Assembly: GCA_022702545.1 (NCBI GenBank)
Contig: JAHRBC010000004.1
Span: 5,858,001-5,922,000 of the forward strand
Source of the DNA: Phycomyces nitens
Lineage: Eukaryota > Mucoromycota > Mucoromycetes > Mucorales > Phycomycetaceae
Reading direction: 5' to 3'
Length of the DNA: 64,000 nt
In this document: positions 13,249 to 23,791 of the stretch, piece after piece
Layout: each line of letters opens with the position of its first letter
Numbering within the stretch: position 1 is the stretch's first letter
Program-made: the position numbers and the translations under genes
Notes under the pieces: model-generated
Databases searched by the model: none
The model's input: the letters and a program-made list of their open reading frames with translations, nothing else
What the model was told of the DNA's origin: nothing

Positions 13249-15616
13249 CTATAGTCGAACCAAGTCTATGCGCGTACGTTCCCACGCCTTTGTCTGACCA
13301 TCGACATCGTTGTTTACTTTTGAAACAGGGTGGATCAGTATACGTGCATAGGTACCTGGTGCTCGTCGCTTTGACAAATATCCAGGATTTATAGCAACTG
13401 TATCATCGATTTTCTTTGTGAATTGCTTCAATTGTGATGGCAGGATCAAGAAGTCTGGGGTCTCGGAGATTAGGAGATCAGGAAATTGGCTCGAATCAAT
13501 GCTATCGTTAATTGCGGATGGGAAAAGTGGGTAAAAGCTAAAAAGAATAATAATAACAATATAAGGCACTAGCAGCTATTATTCGGGAATATGTGTTACC
13601 TTCGTTGCTCAAGAATATGTCTAGTCAATCGACCGAGACGATCCTTGTGGGGAATGGTTCTAAAGTAGTACGTATGGGATTAGAACACATATGTTAGTAG
13701 TAAGATTAGTGTACGAACCCAGATACTTCCTCTTTGCTCATGCTAAAGAGAATGTCAGTGTTGCCTATCGCAAACCGAGTGTCATTGACCGCAATAAAAG
13801 CGGGATTGCTCAGAGTCTGGACATTGCCCAGACCCAATCCTTCTTTACTAAATTGAGGTTGGGGAAAGAGCGGATATTCGTGAATTAAATCATCGGCGTG
13901 AGGCATTAACAAGATCTGGGTAGACGGGCTGGCCTTTTCAAGATCATTGATCCGTTTGGCCACTTGTTCGCGAAAGACGTCTTGAGGAGTGACATCTAAT
14001 TCACCACTGGCTATGATGGGGTGATTTTCAGGTACAAATGGCCCCATCTAAATAATTATTAGCAATAGAATATAAATTGCCATTAATTCATACCAAGATA
14101 ACCACATCTGGTTTTTGAGCAATACATGTTTGAATAAATGCCTCTAATGTCTTGTAGGATAGATCATCGTCAAGTGTATAGGGACCACTTGTAACCATAA
14201 TATCAATTGGCTGATTATCCTCGTCATCATCCATATACTTGACGACTCCCTTGTCTTTTCTAAGATGGACAGGTGGTAAAGGTGGCTAAAATGAGACATT
14301 AGATCAGATTTTAATCATACAGGCCACTTACTTCAAGGAAACTATCGACCGTAAATGTCTTTCCGGTGTTATTTGTGCCTTTGACAGCAACAATCTAAAA
14401 AGGATCTTAGCTCCAAATAACCATTACTTACAATCTAATCGTATTACCTGTCCAGGAAACAATGAATACTCTTCAACACCCCTCAGATCCAGCTTTACTC
14501 TCTTTCCCATCCCAAGTTCACGACTTGTCTCTAATACAATTGATGTCTTGTTGAGTTTTGCACCAGAAGAATCACAGCAGATGCGTCCTACGGCAACAAT
14601 TTCACTCTAAAAAGCAATGATACTATAAGTTATGGCAGGCTCTCCACCGTAATAAATCTTACCTGGCTGGGCTTTGTTGGATTAGCATACATTTCCTCTA
14701 CGTTGTGATGCTTGCCGATAACATCTCCAATAAATTCAATCTGTTCATCAAGTCCTAAATCCCATATTTAATATATATATGTATATATATATATATAGAT
14801 TAAAAGCTATATAATATTAATTACCTTCAGATTTATCACTAATCTTCTCAAACATGTATCGATATTTCTGAATAGGAGGCTGAACCGTACGAACATTAGC
14901 ATGGTAACTACTATTTGATCTCTGTGTTGGAAGGCCCAGATGGCCATTAAACTGAGTGTCCACGATATTTGCTCCAGTACGATTTTCGAGTTCTGTAGAT
15001 GCCTTTGACCTTTATGGATCTTCAATAGAGAGTTCTTGGAGAGTAAATGATATCTTACTGCTGTTTTAACAAAATAGACGAGGAAGACAATGGAGCCTGC
15101 TGCTTATTCAAGTTGGACTTTGCTGCAGAACTAGACCAATTTGACATGCTTTGTTTTTTTTGTTGGTTGGTTATAAGACTGCAGTAAAAAGCTGCCATTT
15201 TTCAAACACGAAATTTTCTCACTCACAAGGCACCAAGAATATCAGCTCCAGAATCTTCTTCCATTGGAATACTAAAAGGAATCCCTCCAGACTTTAGAGT
15301 CTGATTGGCTGGCACTGATCTTGCCTTTGTCTGAAGCTTCTGTTGAAACTCTGACTGGAGCGTCGACTTTAATTGGCGAACAAGTTCTACGGTGGGAGTT
15401 ACAATACTTCCCATGTTGATTGAGAAAGCTTCCCATTTAAACTTTAGATCCTCCGGATTCAAATTATATATTTTACACAAAGAATGTACTATAAATGACA
15501 AAAGACTGATCAGCCATGCATGGCATCCAAGAGAACACCTTACATTCATCTATAACTGAAGAATGTTCTCCATCGTTAAGGTCAAATGAGGTTGCGATAG
15601 CATCCCTGGTGCTCAT
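13249..15616 (-). CDS. POL12: DNA polymerase alpha-primase B subunit (Pol12/POLA2)
   Basis: Eleven exons on the minus strand, in transcript order: 15616-15544, 15488-15227, 15178-15059, 15009-14825, 14754-14663, 14606-14448, 14394-14332, 14285-14094, 14047-13719, 13659-13600 and 13537-13249. The product is 607 residues, normal for the family. The N-terminal domain has LCKIYNLNPEDLKFKWEAF. The middle holds the OB fold (FPGQIVAVKGTN). The inactivated phosphoesterase domain shows VTSGPYTLDDDLSY, VVILMGPFVPENHP and LLMPHADDLIHEYPLFPQP. The C-terminus has HKDRLGRLTRHILEQRSFYP, LILPSQLKQF and INPGYLSKR. It is the regulatory subunit of the replicative primase complex. Intron 9 has a weak donor (GTTCGT). 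The start lies 210 bp from the divergent PRMT3-like gene, so the two share a promoter region. Confidence 0.95.
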
Positions 15617-15826
15617 GACGATCAAAACTGAGGGTTTTTAGATAGAGCGTGTGCCTGTAATCAGGTCGCGCATTCTTTTTAGCAACTTTATTCCCATTTC
15701 TTTAACCCAGAAGAAGGACAAGTGGCTTCTAGGTGACTATTTTACCTTGAAGTTGTCCTGCAAAAAAAAAGGCTCAAAAAAGGAACATAGAATTTTTAGT
15801 ACTTGTCTTATAAACTTCTCATCGAA
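15617..15826. promoter_or_regulatory. divergent promoter region, POL12 / PRMT3-like gene
   Basis: A 210-bp spacer between two start codons facing away from each other. No clear TATA box or named operator is visible; the position alone indicates a bidirectional promoter. Confidence 0.5.
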
Positions 15827-16874
15827 ATGGCCCATTCTCAGACCAATCCCCCAAGCTGGCTAGCTGGTCATGGCAACAGCTCTTTGTATGCTGCTTCCGA
15901 GTACTCAGCCTCCGAGATTGACCCTAAAGGTAAAGATTCACAAACACTGAAATTTCTATTCTGGGTTCAGGAAGACTAATGCTGTTCATGTATTATAATA
16001 AAAGAGGAGACTTGGGAGGACTGGGAAAACGATGATGAATTCAATGAAGAGGCCAAGTGTCTGTTCTGTACAAAGATTTTTGATATTCCCGAGGAAGCCT
16101 TTGTTCATTGCAAGAAAGAGCATGGATTCGACTTTTTGGCAGTGAAGCGTGCACTCGGTAAACAGAAGCCATACGAATACGGATAAAAAGAGAAAGGAGG
16201 CTGACCATGGTATTTCTATGGATGACAGACCTTGATTTTTACAAGTGCATTCGTATGCTCAACTATATCAGAAAACAGGTCAAGGAGAACCCTGAACTTG
16301 CCAGTACAAAGGAATACAAGTTGACCGGAAAGGAAACATTCTGGGAAGATGATGCTCTCTTACAGCCTGTCCTTGAAGACGATGCCCTTCTTCATGGTAA
16401 TACATAATATATAGATTGGGATTATATGTCTAATTTGGAAAATCAGCTTTTGAGGAACTTGAGATTATCGAAGAAGAGGAAGAAAAGGCAAAGGGCCACC
16501 CAGTACGTAAATTCAACCCTGACTCAGGTAAGCTATTTGGGATTCATATCTAAAGGTTGCAAGTGTATATTGACAATTTGGACTAGTTGATCTGTCATCA
16601 ATTGTGCCTACCACTGAGCTTGAGCATAGTTTAATCCAGTTGGTAAAACACTCTCAAGAAAAGGCCAAGGCTATTGAAGAACAGTTTAACGAATACAAGG
16701 CTATGATCAGACGTACTTTCTTTGAGGACCAGGGTGAAGATGAGAGAAAGTAAGTGATGCATGAGCAAGGGTTAGATATTCCTAACACTGTATTTTACTA
16801 GTGCACGCAATATGGCTGATCCCAACGTCCTCTTGGCAACTGCAACTGGAAATGTACCCTGGAACATTCTTTAA
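15827..16874 (+). CDS. PRMT3-like C2H2 zinc-finger protein without methyltransferase domain
   Basis: Six exons: 15827-15929, 16005-16157, 16229-16396, 16447-16527, 16587-16749 and 16802-16874. The product is 246 residues. Residues 35-80 match the N-terminal zinc finger of protein arginine methyltransferase 3: WEDW, then C53-x2-C56 and H69/H74 in CLFCTKIFDIPEEAFVHCKKEH. The next block, LDFYKCIRMLNYIRKQ...PVLEDDALL, is also PRMT3-like. In PRMT3 this part binds ribosomal protein uS5 (Rps2). A coiled acidic segment follows and the protein ends at PWNIL-stop. PRMT3 continues for about 300 more residues with the SAM-binding fold. I find no VLDVGCGTG-type motif downstream before the next gene at 17230. 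It may be an adaptor that kept the substrate-binding half, or a decayed gene, though the clean frames argue for function. Confidence 0.8.
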
Positions 16875-17229
16875 AGCATCTTCTGCCACACGTCAATAAA
16901 TCCCGGAGTCTTTTCTCTTTTGAAAGAGAAATGCAGAGAAACAAAAGCTTTATCATTCAACTTCATCTTCTCTTTCATGCACTACCACCAAAACATAGCT
17001 TGGATCTTTGGTTTCTTTTTCTTGGTTTGGATTATAATAAAATATACAACTGGCTTTATTAAGAAAGAGATCATCTCAACAATCAGAGAGATAGGATTTA
17101 AGACTTCTTTTGGGTTGTGTACCTCTGAGTGACACTGGCCATGGTACAAGAAAAATAACACTCCTCCTGTTTTGACGGCGTATCATTATATCTTGGCATT
17201 CCCTTCTTTTCCTCGTATCGATTTAACAA

Positions 17230-18043
17230 ATGACATCTTACGGGACCTTGCCTACTAGCAGTAGCCCTATTACCGACGAACCAGCTAATGTCGGGAGACT
17301 TTCATGGCGTGTTCGTCTTGGACATTTGTTGGAATCCGAAGCACTTCACTGGACCATTCTCGGGTTGACTTTGATTGACACAGTCTGCGTGCTTATCCAG
17401 ATTCTATATACATTCTTCCATGAATGTAAAGTAGATGTTGAACTCAAATTGTTTGAGAGTGCAAACCACAATTGGATCTTGGCATTCGAGTTGGCAGAGA
17501 TTATAACTGCCACAATTACCTGTATGTTTGTGATTGAATGTCTGCTGCACTTGATTGCCTTTGGTCCCCGTTACTACCTTCCTGGCTGGACACATTGGAA
17601 GCTCCATGTGTTCGATATTGCAGGTAAGTGAATAGGTATAATATTTTTAAAGAAGAATGATTCAGAACAATACTTATTATTGATGTAGTGGTTGGGTCAA
17701 CATTTGTACTTGAGGTCATCTTACGCGGAAAAGAGCGCGAAGTAGCAGGGTAAGACAATATTATACAAAGTATATGAATGAATCTCTAGATAAACAGCTC
17801 ATATTTATTGATTTATCATTGACTAGACTTTTGATCATCTTCCGGTTATGGCGTATCGTGAAGGTTATTGATGCAGTCATCAAAGGAGTAAACTATTCCA
17901 ACGAGGAAAGAATAGATTCTCTTATCGAGGAACTCGATCATTCTCGTGCAGCATATGCTGCTTTACAACAAGAGCTCTCTGAAAAGCAGGCTGCCTATGA
18001 AGAGTTACAGGCCCGTTTGGAGAAAACAACCGGTGCACAGTAA
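17230..18043 (+). CDS. voltage-gated proton channel (Hv1 family)
   Basis: Three exons, 17230-17623, 17689-17749 and 17827-18043, give 223 residues, the size of a lone voltage-sensor protein. S1 carries Asp50 in LTLIDTVCVL, at the place of the selectivity aspartate of Hv1. S2 has MFVIECLLHLIAFG. S3 has HVFDIAVVGSTFVLEV. S4 is LLIIFRLWRIVKVID, with gating charges Arg158, Arg161 and Lys164. The cytosolic tail from about residue 180 is a heptad-rich coiled coil (LQQELSEKQAAYEELQARLE), the dimerisation element of Hv1. There is no pore domain. The third S4 charge is Lys where animal Hv1 has Arg. The expected role is depolarisation-gated H+ efflux at the plasma membrane or vacuole. Confidence 0.93.
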
Positions 18044-18365
18044 TATAGTATATATATATATATATTAAGATCAATCATCACCATAAAATGATTGAGAGGC
18101 CAATGGACATTTACTCTTTTATACTGATATTCGTAAATGATTAATAAAATATATAATACATTTATTCACAGTGCAGATTTTTTTTTTAAAAAAAAAGAGT
18201 ATTAACTAAAGAGTTGCAAGGCGTTTATTATTCGCTCTGATAATAAAGATGTCTTTAATACACATAGTACTCTTATTATAAGAATTAGTAACTACTTGGG
18301 TTGAAATATGTACTACTATAAAAATATTAATTTTACAATTCATTTGACAAAATCCAACAATGGGA
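18044..18365. other. spacer after the proton-channel gene
   Basis: AT-rich 3' flank with a TA microsatellite at about 18047-18066. No gene is seen. Confidence 0.6.
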
Positions 18366-18780
18366 TTAAAGCAAATAAATGGGTCTATTGGATCCAAATA
18401 TCTCTTTTATAACACGCGTAGCAATCTCCTGTCTCTCTTTTCCTGTGGTTGATTTTAGTTTGCTGTTATTTCATAAATTCAGTATATATAATGACTTGCC
18501 TTCAATATAAAGCTCATTTTCTTTTTGGGTCTCGGGTACAACTCGATCGACTCTCTTTTCCAGGATTAGGAACGTAAAGTTGGCTGTAATGGCCTCTTTT
18601 CCGTTAAAAGGTCCATTGTTGTCTGAAATTCTAAATACTACCTTGACTTGAAACATATTGGTATCTAGTGAGGAACATATAACCTGGGTCGTAAGTCTCA
18701 TAATCGAACCAATCTCCACTTTTGAGTGAAAATTGGCTTCATCCAAAGAGTGCATTCTAACTGTGGTATACACACCATAG
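18366..18780 (-). pseudogene. acyl-CoA thioesterase (ACOT9-like) C-terminal fragment
   Basis: On the minus strand 18780-18500 reads as a hotdog-fold segment: SLDEANFHSKVEIGSIMRLT, MFQVKVVFRI, ITANFTFLILE and VDRVVPET. This is the pattern of the second hotdog domain of mitochondrial ACOT9-type thioesterases. A GC-AG intron (AG|GCAAGT, 18499-18443) joins it in frame to 18442-18366, ending KEIFGSNRPIYLL-stop. An AG acceptor precedes 18780, but I find no upstream exon with the first hotdog domain or a start codon, and repeats begin shortly upstream. I read it as a 5'-truncated gene relic. It could instead be a complete gene whose diverged 5' exons I failed to recognise. Confidence 0.6.
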
Positions 18781-19514
18781 CTGAATGAATTAAAGACTCC
18801 ACAACTAATATCCGGTTACTCTCTGCTAATGACCCTAACAAGTTAATGCATCAATAATTACGCAACAAACACACGTAAACTTTACGCTGCTATAGTGATA
18901 ATCGAAAATTGCACAATAGAGATTAAAGTACAAGGGAACTAGAATAATAACTGTAAACCACCATAATATTCTTTCTTTAGTAAACAAATAACATTCTCAC
19001 AGTATCTATAAGTTCCTAACCCTTGATTTATCACAAAGGCTATAACGGTATAGTATCTGGTGGAAGAATGGTACAAGAAGTTAAATATTGTGCGGCCCAG
19101 CTGTTTTCCTTTGGTGATCCCTCTGAGACAGTGGTTACAAACGTATTCCAATGAGTAGTCATAGTTGAAGGGACCTTTCGCTTGCCTGCTTTAGTCAACA
19201 ATATGTTTCGGCATGTATAATATGCGGGACTTGTATAATTTCATATTAATATAGTGAGGTATTAGTCTTTTGTAACTCTTGTAATTTACCAGCTGCTACC
19301 CAGCTTAAAGCTCTATTAAGGCTTCTTTTGGGTATTTCATTTTTCCAATCTATTAATTATCTGTGCTTTTCAATAAATATAATATTGAACGAGGTTATCC
19401 TTGAATTATACTTGAATATTTCAGTGAATAACTTCTGTATATTCTATAGAGCAAATAATAATAAGAATTACATAATTATACCGTAAAAATAGTAATGAAT
19501 GGCGCTAAACTTAG
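18781..19514. other. AT-rich stretch upstream of the thioesterase fragment
   Basis: No convincing exon is visible on either strand. It contains a 70-codon minus-strand frame (19151-18939) with no recognisable family. Confidence 0.5.
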
Positions 19515-19863
19515 GGGCACGACGTTTTTGAGCGGGCACGACTTTTTGATTCCACCGGACATTTTAATTGTGACGTGCTGTCCGGTGTCTAATAAATATA
19601 TCTGGTCCCAAAGACTTCAACATTTCTTCTATAAATGACATACTTTAAAAACGATTTTAACTTATAATGGAGGTGATATATGAAATGTAGCTTAGGTCCT
19701 CGGTGTATTTTGATGTCAAAAAGTGTAAATTGTAACGTGAAACTCTACGGCAATGTACAGACACCATAACATCTAGAAATACTAGACCCCATCAAGAAAC
19801 GTCGTGCCTGCTTAAAACGTCGTGCCTGCTTAAAACGTCGTGCCTGCTTAAAACGTCGTGCCC
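19515..19863. mobile_element. short inverted-repeat element with subterminal repeats
   Basis: The left end reads GGGCACGACGTTTT. The right end (19850-19863) reads its reverse complement, AAAACGTCGTGCCC. A second partial copy of the motif follows the left end, and an 18-bp subterminal tandem repeat precedes the right end. An internal hairpin CACCGGAC/GTCCGGTG lies near 19553-19590. There is no coding capacity. It is probably a small non-autonomous DNA transposon. No clear target duplication is seen. Confidence 0.6.
19800..19863. repeat. 18-bp tandem repeat, about 3.5 copies
   Basis: The unit CGTCGTGCCTGCTTAAAA is repeated three times perfectly, followed by a partial copy ending CGTCGTGCCC. 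Confidence 0.92.
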
Positions 19864-20103
19864 ATGAAATCGCTGTATTCCCAACCACTTCATATTGTGT
19901 CCAACTCCCTTCATTTTGGGGGACCAGCAGTGCATATCACATTGTATATAAAATATCCTTATCCTCGTACACTATTACAAATGAGACACATATCCAATGT
20001 CCTTTGACTCGCTTTATTTCAGATGTATAAATGTATGGCAGAAATGCAAAACTATGTACAGTAGTGAGTTCAATAATTGTAAAAAAAATTAAGTGGTATA
20101 CAT

Positions 20104-20580
20104 TCAGATCATAGAAATTACAGGCACTTTATTGCCAACCATAGCCAAACTAATATTGCGTGCGTAAAAATCCCTCAATTGACAATTAGTACTACCATAA
20201 AACTCTGGAAAGAAAATGGTATAGCGAATATGAAGTCTAGCCTTGGGATACCAAGCAAACTTAGTATCACAGATGTTAAGAGTCTTTGCTTGAGTGCGAG
20301 ATGTGATCCTTTTGAAAGTTCTTCTTATCATGAAAATCTGGGGACTTCAAGTGCAGTTGTCTGCAGTGAAATATTTATCAGATATTTGAGAAAGGGCTTC
20401 AGATTTTATAAACCTGTATCCAAGCCAAACCTAGCTATCAAACATAAGAAGAATCGGCTGCGTTGGGCAAGGGCTAAATTCAACCTTAGCCTCGAATACT
20501 AGAGTAGTGTAGTACTGTCAGACTATTCTCTCTTTATAATTATTGGTGCTCGACGCCCATCCAAAGCTTTCAACATACTC
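20104..20580 (+). pseudogene. Tc1/mariner transposase fragment (N-terminal and first catalytic part)
   Basis: One plus frame reads a helix-turn-helix-like segment (STTIKLWKENGIANM), then the typical Tc1 linker SKPNLAIKHKKNRLRWARAK. It continues into LEY-stop-SSVVLSDYSLF, which corresponds to the family's EYWxxVxFSDESxF with the first catalytic Asp. The expected Trp codon is a TAG stop at about 20500. Similarity is lost after about 20565. No start codon in context is visible. This is a decayed copy, not an active gene. Confidence 0.7.
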
Positions 20581-20995
20581 TTCATCACCGTCGTACCTGC
20601 TTGGTATTTTATTTACACTTTGACACTTTACTTTTTTCAACCTCTCGGATTCCACCAACACCTTTGAAAGCATGAAAAAGCACAAGATTCTCAGCCCAAC
20701 GAGACTTTCTTTCAAAAACTTTGAGATTTAACAAAGGAAGCATACAGACCCCCTCCCATAGTAATGGGTCAATTCAATATCTGCAAAATAAAAAAAAATA
20801 ACTTGTCCAACTCTCTAGTCTTATTATACCTACTTTTATATAATAAATCGTATATAAAAGTGCACGAGCAGAAACATAAGACATTCAATAGTAGTAATAA
20901 TAATGTTAAAGAAACATGGTATTTTGTCTTAACTTCTGCCTTTTTTCATTTCATCTATACGATTTGGCATTAATATCTAACATCTTTCGCATACC

Positions 20996-21140
20996 TCACC
21001 TAACATTTTCTTCCACTCTTAATGTATTAAATAATCCAGGGACCTTACTATTTCTTGAAGCTGATACAATTCCACCCACCATGCGTTTAAGATAAGACCA
21101 AAACTTCTTAATAGAACTTAGATCGGGATTATTTGGCAGC
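20996..21140 (-). pseudogene. Tc1/mariner transposase C-terminal fragment
   Basis: On the minus strand, directly next to an LTR, the frame reads QLPNNPDLSSIKKFWSYLKR and then MVGG, ending at a TGA. This is the last catalytic block of Tc1/mariner transposases (PxxSPDLNPIExxWxxLKR). The expected Glu of the DDE triad is Lys here (SIKKFW). It lies in the opposite orientation to the N-terminal fragment at 20104-20580, so the two are not one gene. Confidence 0.75.
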
Positions 21141-21488
21141 TGTGGTGATCCAGCCTTATCAATGTATATTTTACATATACATAAGCTATAAGTACAGATT
21201 AGCTGAGAGCTAATAAGGTACGATAAAGGAATTATAGCAATGTATTAGAATAATAGTAACATGGATGTTGAGCTCAGAAGCTCACTCCATCTAATATCTT
21301 AATGTGGTGAAAGTCCCCACGTATCAGGAAGTCCAAGATCTTGTGTAATAGTATATTGAAAGAATATATAAAGAGCGGCACATTTTGTATCTTAATAAAG
21401 ACAAGCTTATATACAGTCTCAAAGTTCTCACTTCCTGTCTATATCTCCATTACTATTTTTTATTGTTTTAATACCCTAAAACACAACA
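21141..21488 (+). mobile_element. LTR copy 1 of a retrotransposon, 348 bp
   Basis: It starts TGTGGTGATCC and ends ACACAACA, so it is bounded by TG..CA with a short imperfect inverted terminus. It contains TATATAAAG at about 21364 and AATAAA at 21394-21399, the expected promoter and polyadenylation signals in R/U3. It is 348 bp and matches 25416-25763 without gaps (17 mismatches by eye, about 95%). No primer-binding site follows and no 5-bp target duplication is visible. Confidence 0.85.
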
Positions 21489-22112
21489 TTGCCCTTTAAG
21501 AGTACAGAATAAGGAATAAAAAAACAAATTTATTGTTATTTAGTATCAAAACTCCATTTGCTCTTACACCAGATAAAAATATGTGGCAGAGTACACTCTA
21601 TCTTTGATATTTGCTAAACAAGTGCTTAAGACAAATATTATACACAACTCTATATGATATGAAAAAAGAATGAGATATTTGAGTATTTCGAAAGGGCAAA
21701 TGTATTTCTGATGTCCGCAAAGATTATTTGTACATGCTTGTACAAAATCAATCATCTGTAATATTGGGCTGGGATCAAGGAGTAACAGGTTTGAGAGTGA
21801 TGGAATAGAGGGTTTCCGACTCAAGAACAGAGAGATTGTAGAGGGTCCTTGGCTAATGGTTGCGGAGGGAAGGCGCAATTGAGCTCGTCGTAGTCGAGGT
21901 GAGGCGGAGTGAGGTTGGTATGCTGAATCTTCTCAGAATGCAGAGGGGGAAAGCCTTCGTTCTGGTTACTCGGAACAGGTATAGCTCTCTTATTAAAATC
22001 CAATATCGGGGCCGCTCTATGCGTCTCACTGTCATTCTAGGGTTCTATCCAAGACACCCTCCAAAATAAACAACGAGAAAGAACTTGTTTTTATTAAATT
22101 GGTCTGTGACCC
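21489..22112. other. unassigned sequence between LTR copy 1 and the LINE
   Basis: About 620 bp with a GC-richer block at 21780-22070. It carries overlapping short frames on both strands, none recognisable. It may be the remains of another repeat. Confidence 0.45.
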
Positions 22113-22822
22113 TATTTAATATCCCACACAAGCATCCACAGGATCACTGCGCAGACATCTTCGTCCGTCCCCACCTCCGCCTCTTCTCCCTCCTGCCCGT
22201 TGGCGTCGTTTTTGGTCCCTGGTTATTTCACACCATTGTCGCACTTTGTGGTGGAAAGTGATATGGCAGCGAATCCCCACCCGACTGGCCATTAACACCA
22301 TCATGCCTCGTACCGTACCTGACCCCATGTGCTTGGTGTGCTCCACCGACACCGAAGACCAAGACCATTTCCTCTTCTTCTGTCCTAAGAAACGCCAGGT
22401 GTGGAACGTAGTCCTCTCTCGTTTCTGCCGGGGCTGGACTCTGGATGACGTTCGGCAGATGCTGACATCCTGTCAACTCCCCTGTGCTTCTCCCACTCGG
22501 GACACTCAGATTTTGCTGGTGGTTATAACAGCCAAGGCAATTTGGAATGCCCATTGGAAGTTTGTCTTTGACAATCAGCCTTTTCTTCCTAGAGTAGTGG
22601 CTACAAAGGCCTCCAGTACTATAGAGAGACAGCGAGTTATACTAGCTTAAGGAGTTTTCTTTTTTCTTTTCTTTTACCTATTTTCCTTACTTTTTTATCA
22701 CCTATATTGTCCTTTTATCTTATTCCTTTCTTCCAAGTTCAATTAATGGCAATCTAGAAGTCGCACGCCTTACGTGACGGCAGATCAATACAATACTAAA
22801 AAATATATATTTAATATCCCAC
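22113..22822 (+). mobile_element. 5'-truncated LINE insertion with 15-bp target duplication
   Basis: TATTTAATATCCCAC occurs at 22113-22127 and again at 22808-22822, flanking a GC-richer insert. The insert holds the C-terminal end of a non-LTR retrotransposon reverse transcriptase and ends in a short A/T-rich tail. 5' truncation with a long perfect target duplication is the hallmark of target-primed reverse transcription. Confidence 0.88.
22128..22650 (+). pseudogene. LINE reverse-transcriptase C-terminus (zf-RVT domain)
   Basis: The open frame to the TAA at 22648 shows the zinc-binding-in-reverse-transcriptase signature: WRRFWSL, LWWKVIWQRIPTR, then C-L-V-C and DHFLFFCPKKRQVW. That spacing (CxxC...H...C) is typical of the last domain of fungal and plant LINE pol proteins. 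All upstream endonuclease and RT domains are missing because of 5' truncation, so it cannot be functional. Confidence 0.85.
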
Positions 22823-23791
22823 TCCTCATAGGTGGTACGACAATCTAGTGATTTGGGCGAAACCCACGTCTCTTCCTACGGACAGGCTGCTCAGTCCGAA
22901 CCGGAAAAATAGTCGCACTATTCCACACATCCTTGAACAAATGCACGGACCTACCAAGATTACCTAAAATTAAAAGAAAAACAATCGCCGTTCAAAGAAG
23001 TAAACTGTCTTTAAAGTTAATAGTACACAGATAAAGACCAACCTTTAACTTGATGTTTACCTCTTTACCTGTTTCTTTTTAAAAGCTATTGCTTTTACTG
23101 TTAAACTACTAATTTGTCCCATGTCAAAAATATATTCCCACACTAGCTCACGTCATCACCAAAAAGTGTGGTGACCTCACACCCGCAAAATATTTGTCTA
23201 TAAAGACAGGGTCTTTGGGCGCGTATTGTTGTTTCTGTTTTCTTACTTCTCTTTCCGCTACCATTTCAGTTTCTCAAGGACATGTCAAGGTAAGGAAATT
23301 TTCACTTCATCCACTCCTAGTTTCGTCAACTATGGCTCCGCCTTTATGATGGACGGACTTTTAATGATGGATGAACGTGTTTTATGATGTTTTTGAACCA
23401 TCAAACTAACGTGTCATTCAGATGTAGTGAACACATGATGGTGTCAAAAAAATTTCAAACCAAAACCCGTCTGCTCTTCATGTTGCTGGTGGCCGTTCAA
23501 ATGACTTGTCAAAAAGCGCTAGAAAATGCGTGATGTCTAATGGCCATCTCTGTCAAACATGGAAATGACCCTCATTTCACCCTCTTGGCTCATTCCCAGT
23601 ATGCTATTTTATTCATGGCTACTACCTTTCATGATCTCTTGATACAAGCCAATCAAGAGTGTATTGTTTCCGTTACCAACAGTTCATATTATCGCCTGGT
23701 CCATTACTCCTGATATATGATTGTTGATTCCAGTATGCTGACCACCCAATGGTCAATAGAAAATGGCAGCCAACCTTCCGTTTTGAACAAT
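22823..23791. other. unassigned sequence upstream of the tandem repeat array
   Basis: About 970 bp of mixed composition without a supported gene. At 23160-23290 there is a TATAAAG-like motif (about 23201) followed by a pyrimidine-rich stretch that could be a promoter of an unknown transcript. This is inference only. Confidence 0.4.

Noticed and set aside
22826..22910. Hairpin-rich block with TGAT...GGGCGAAACCC resembling a hammerhead ribozyme core
   Set aside because: The invariant CUGANGA box is not met and the required three-stem arrangement cannot be drawn convincingly.
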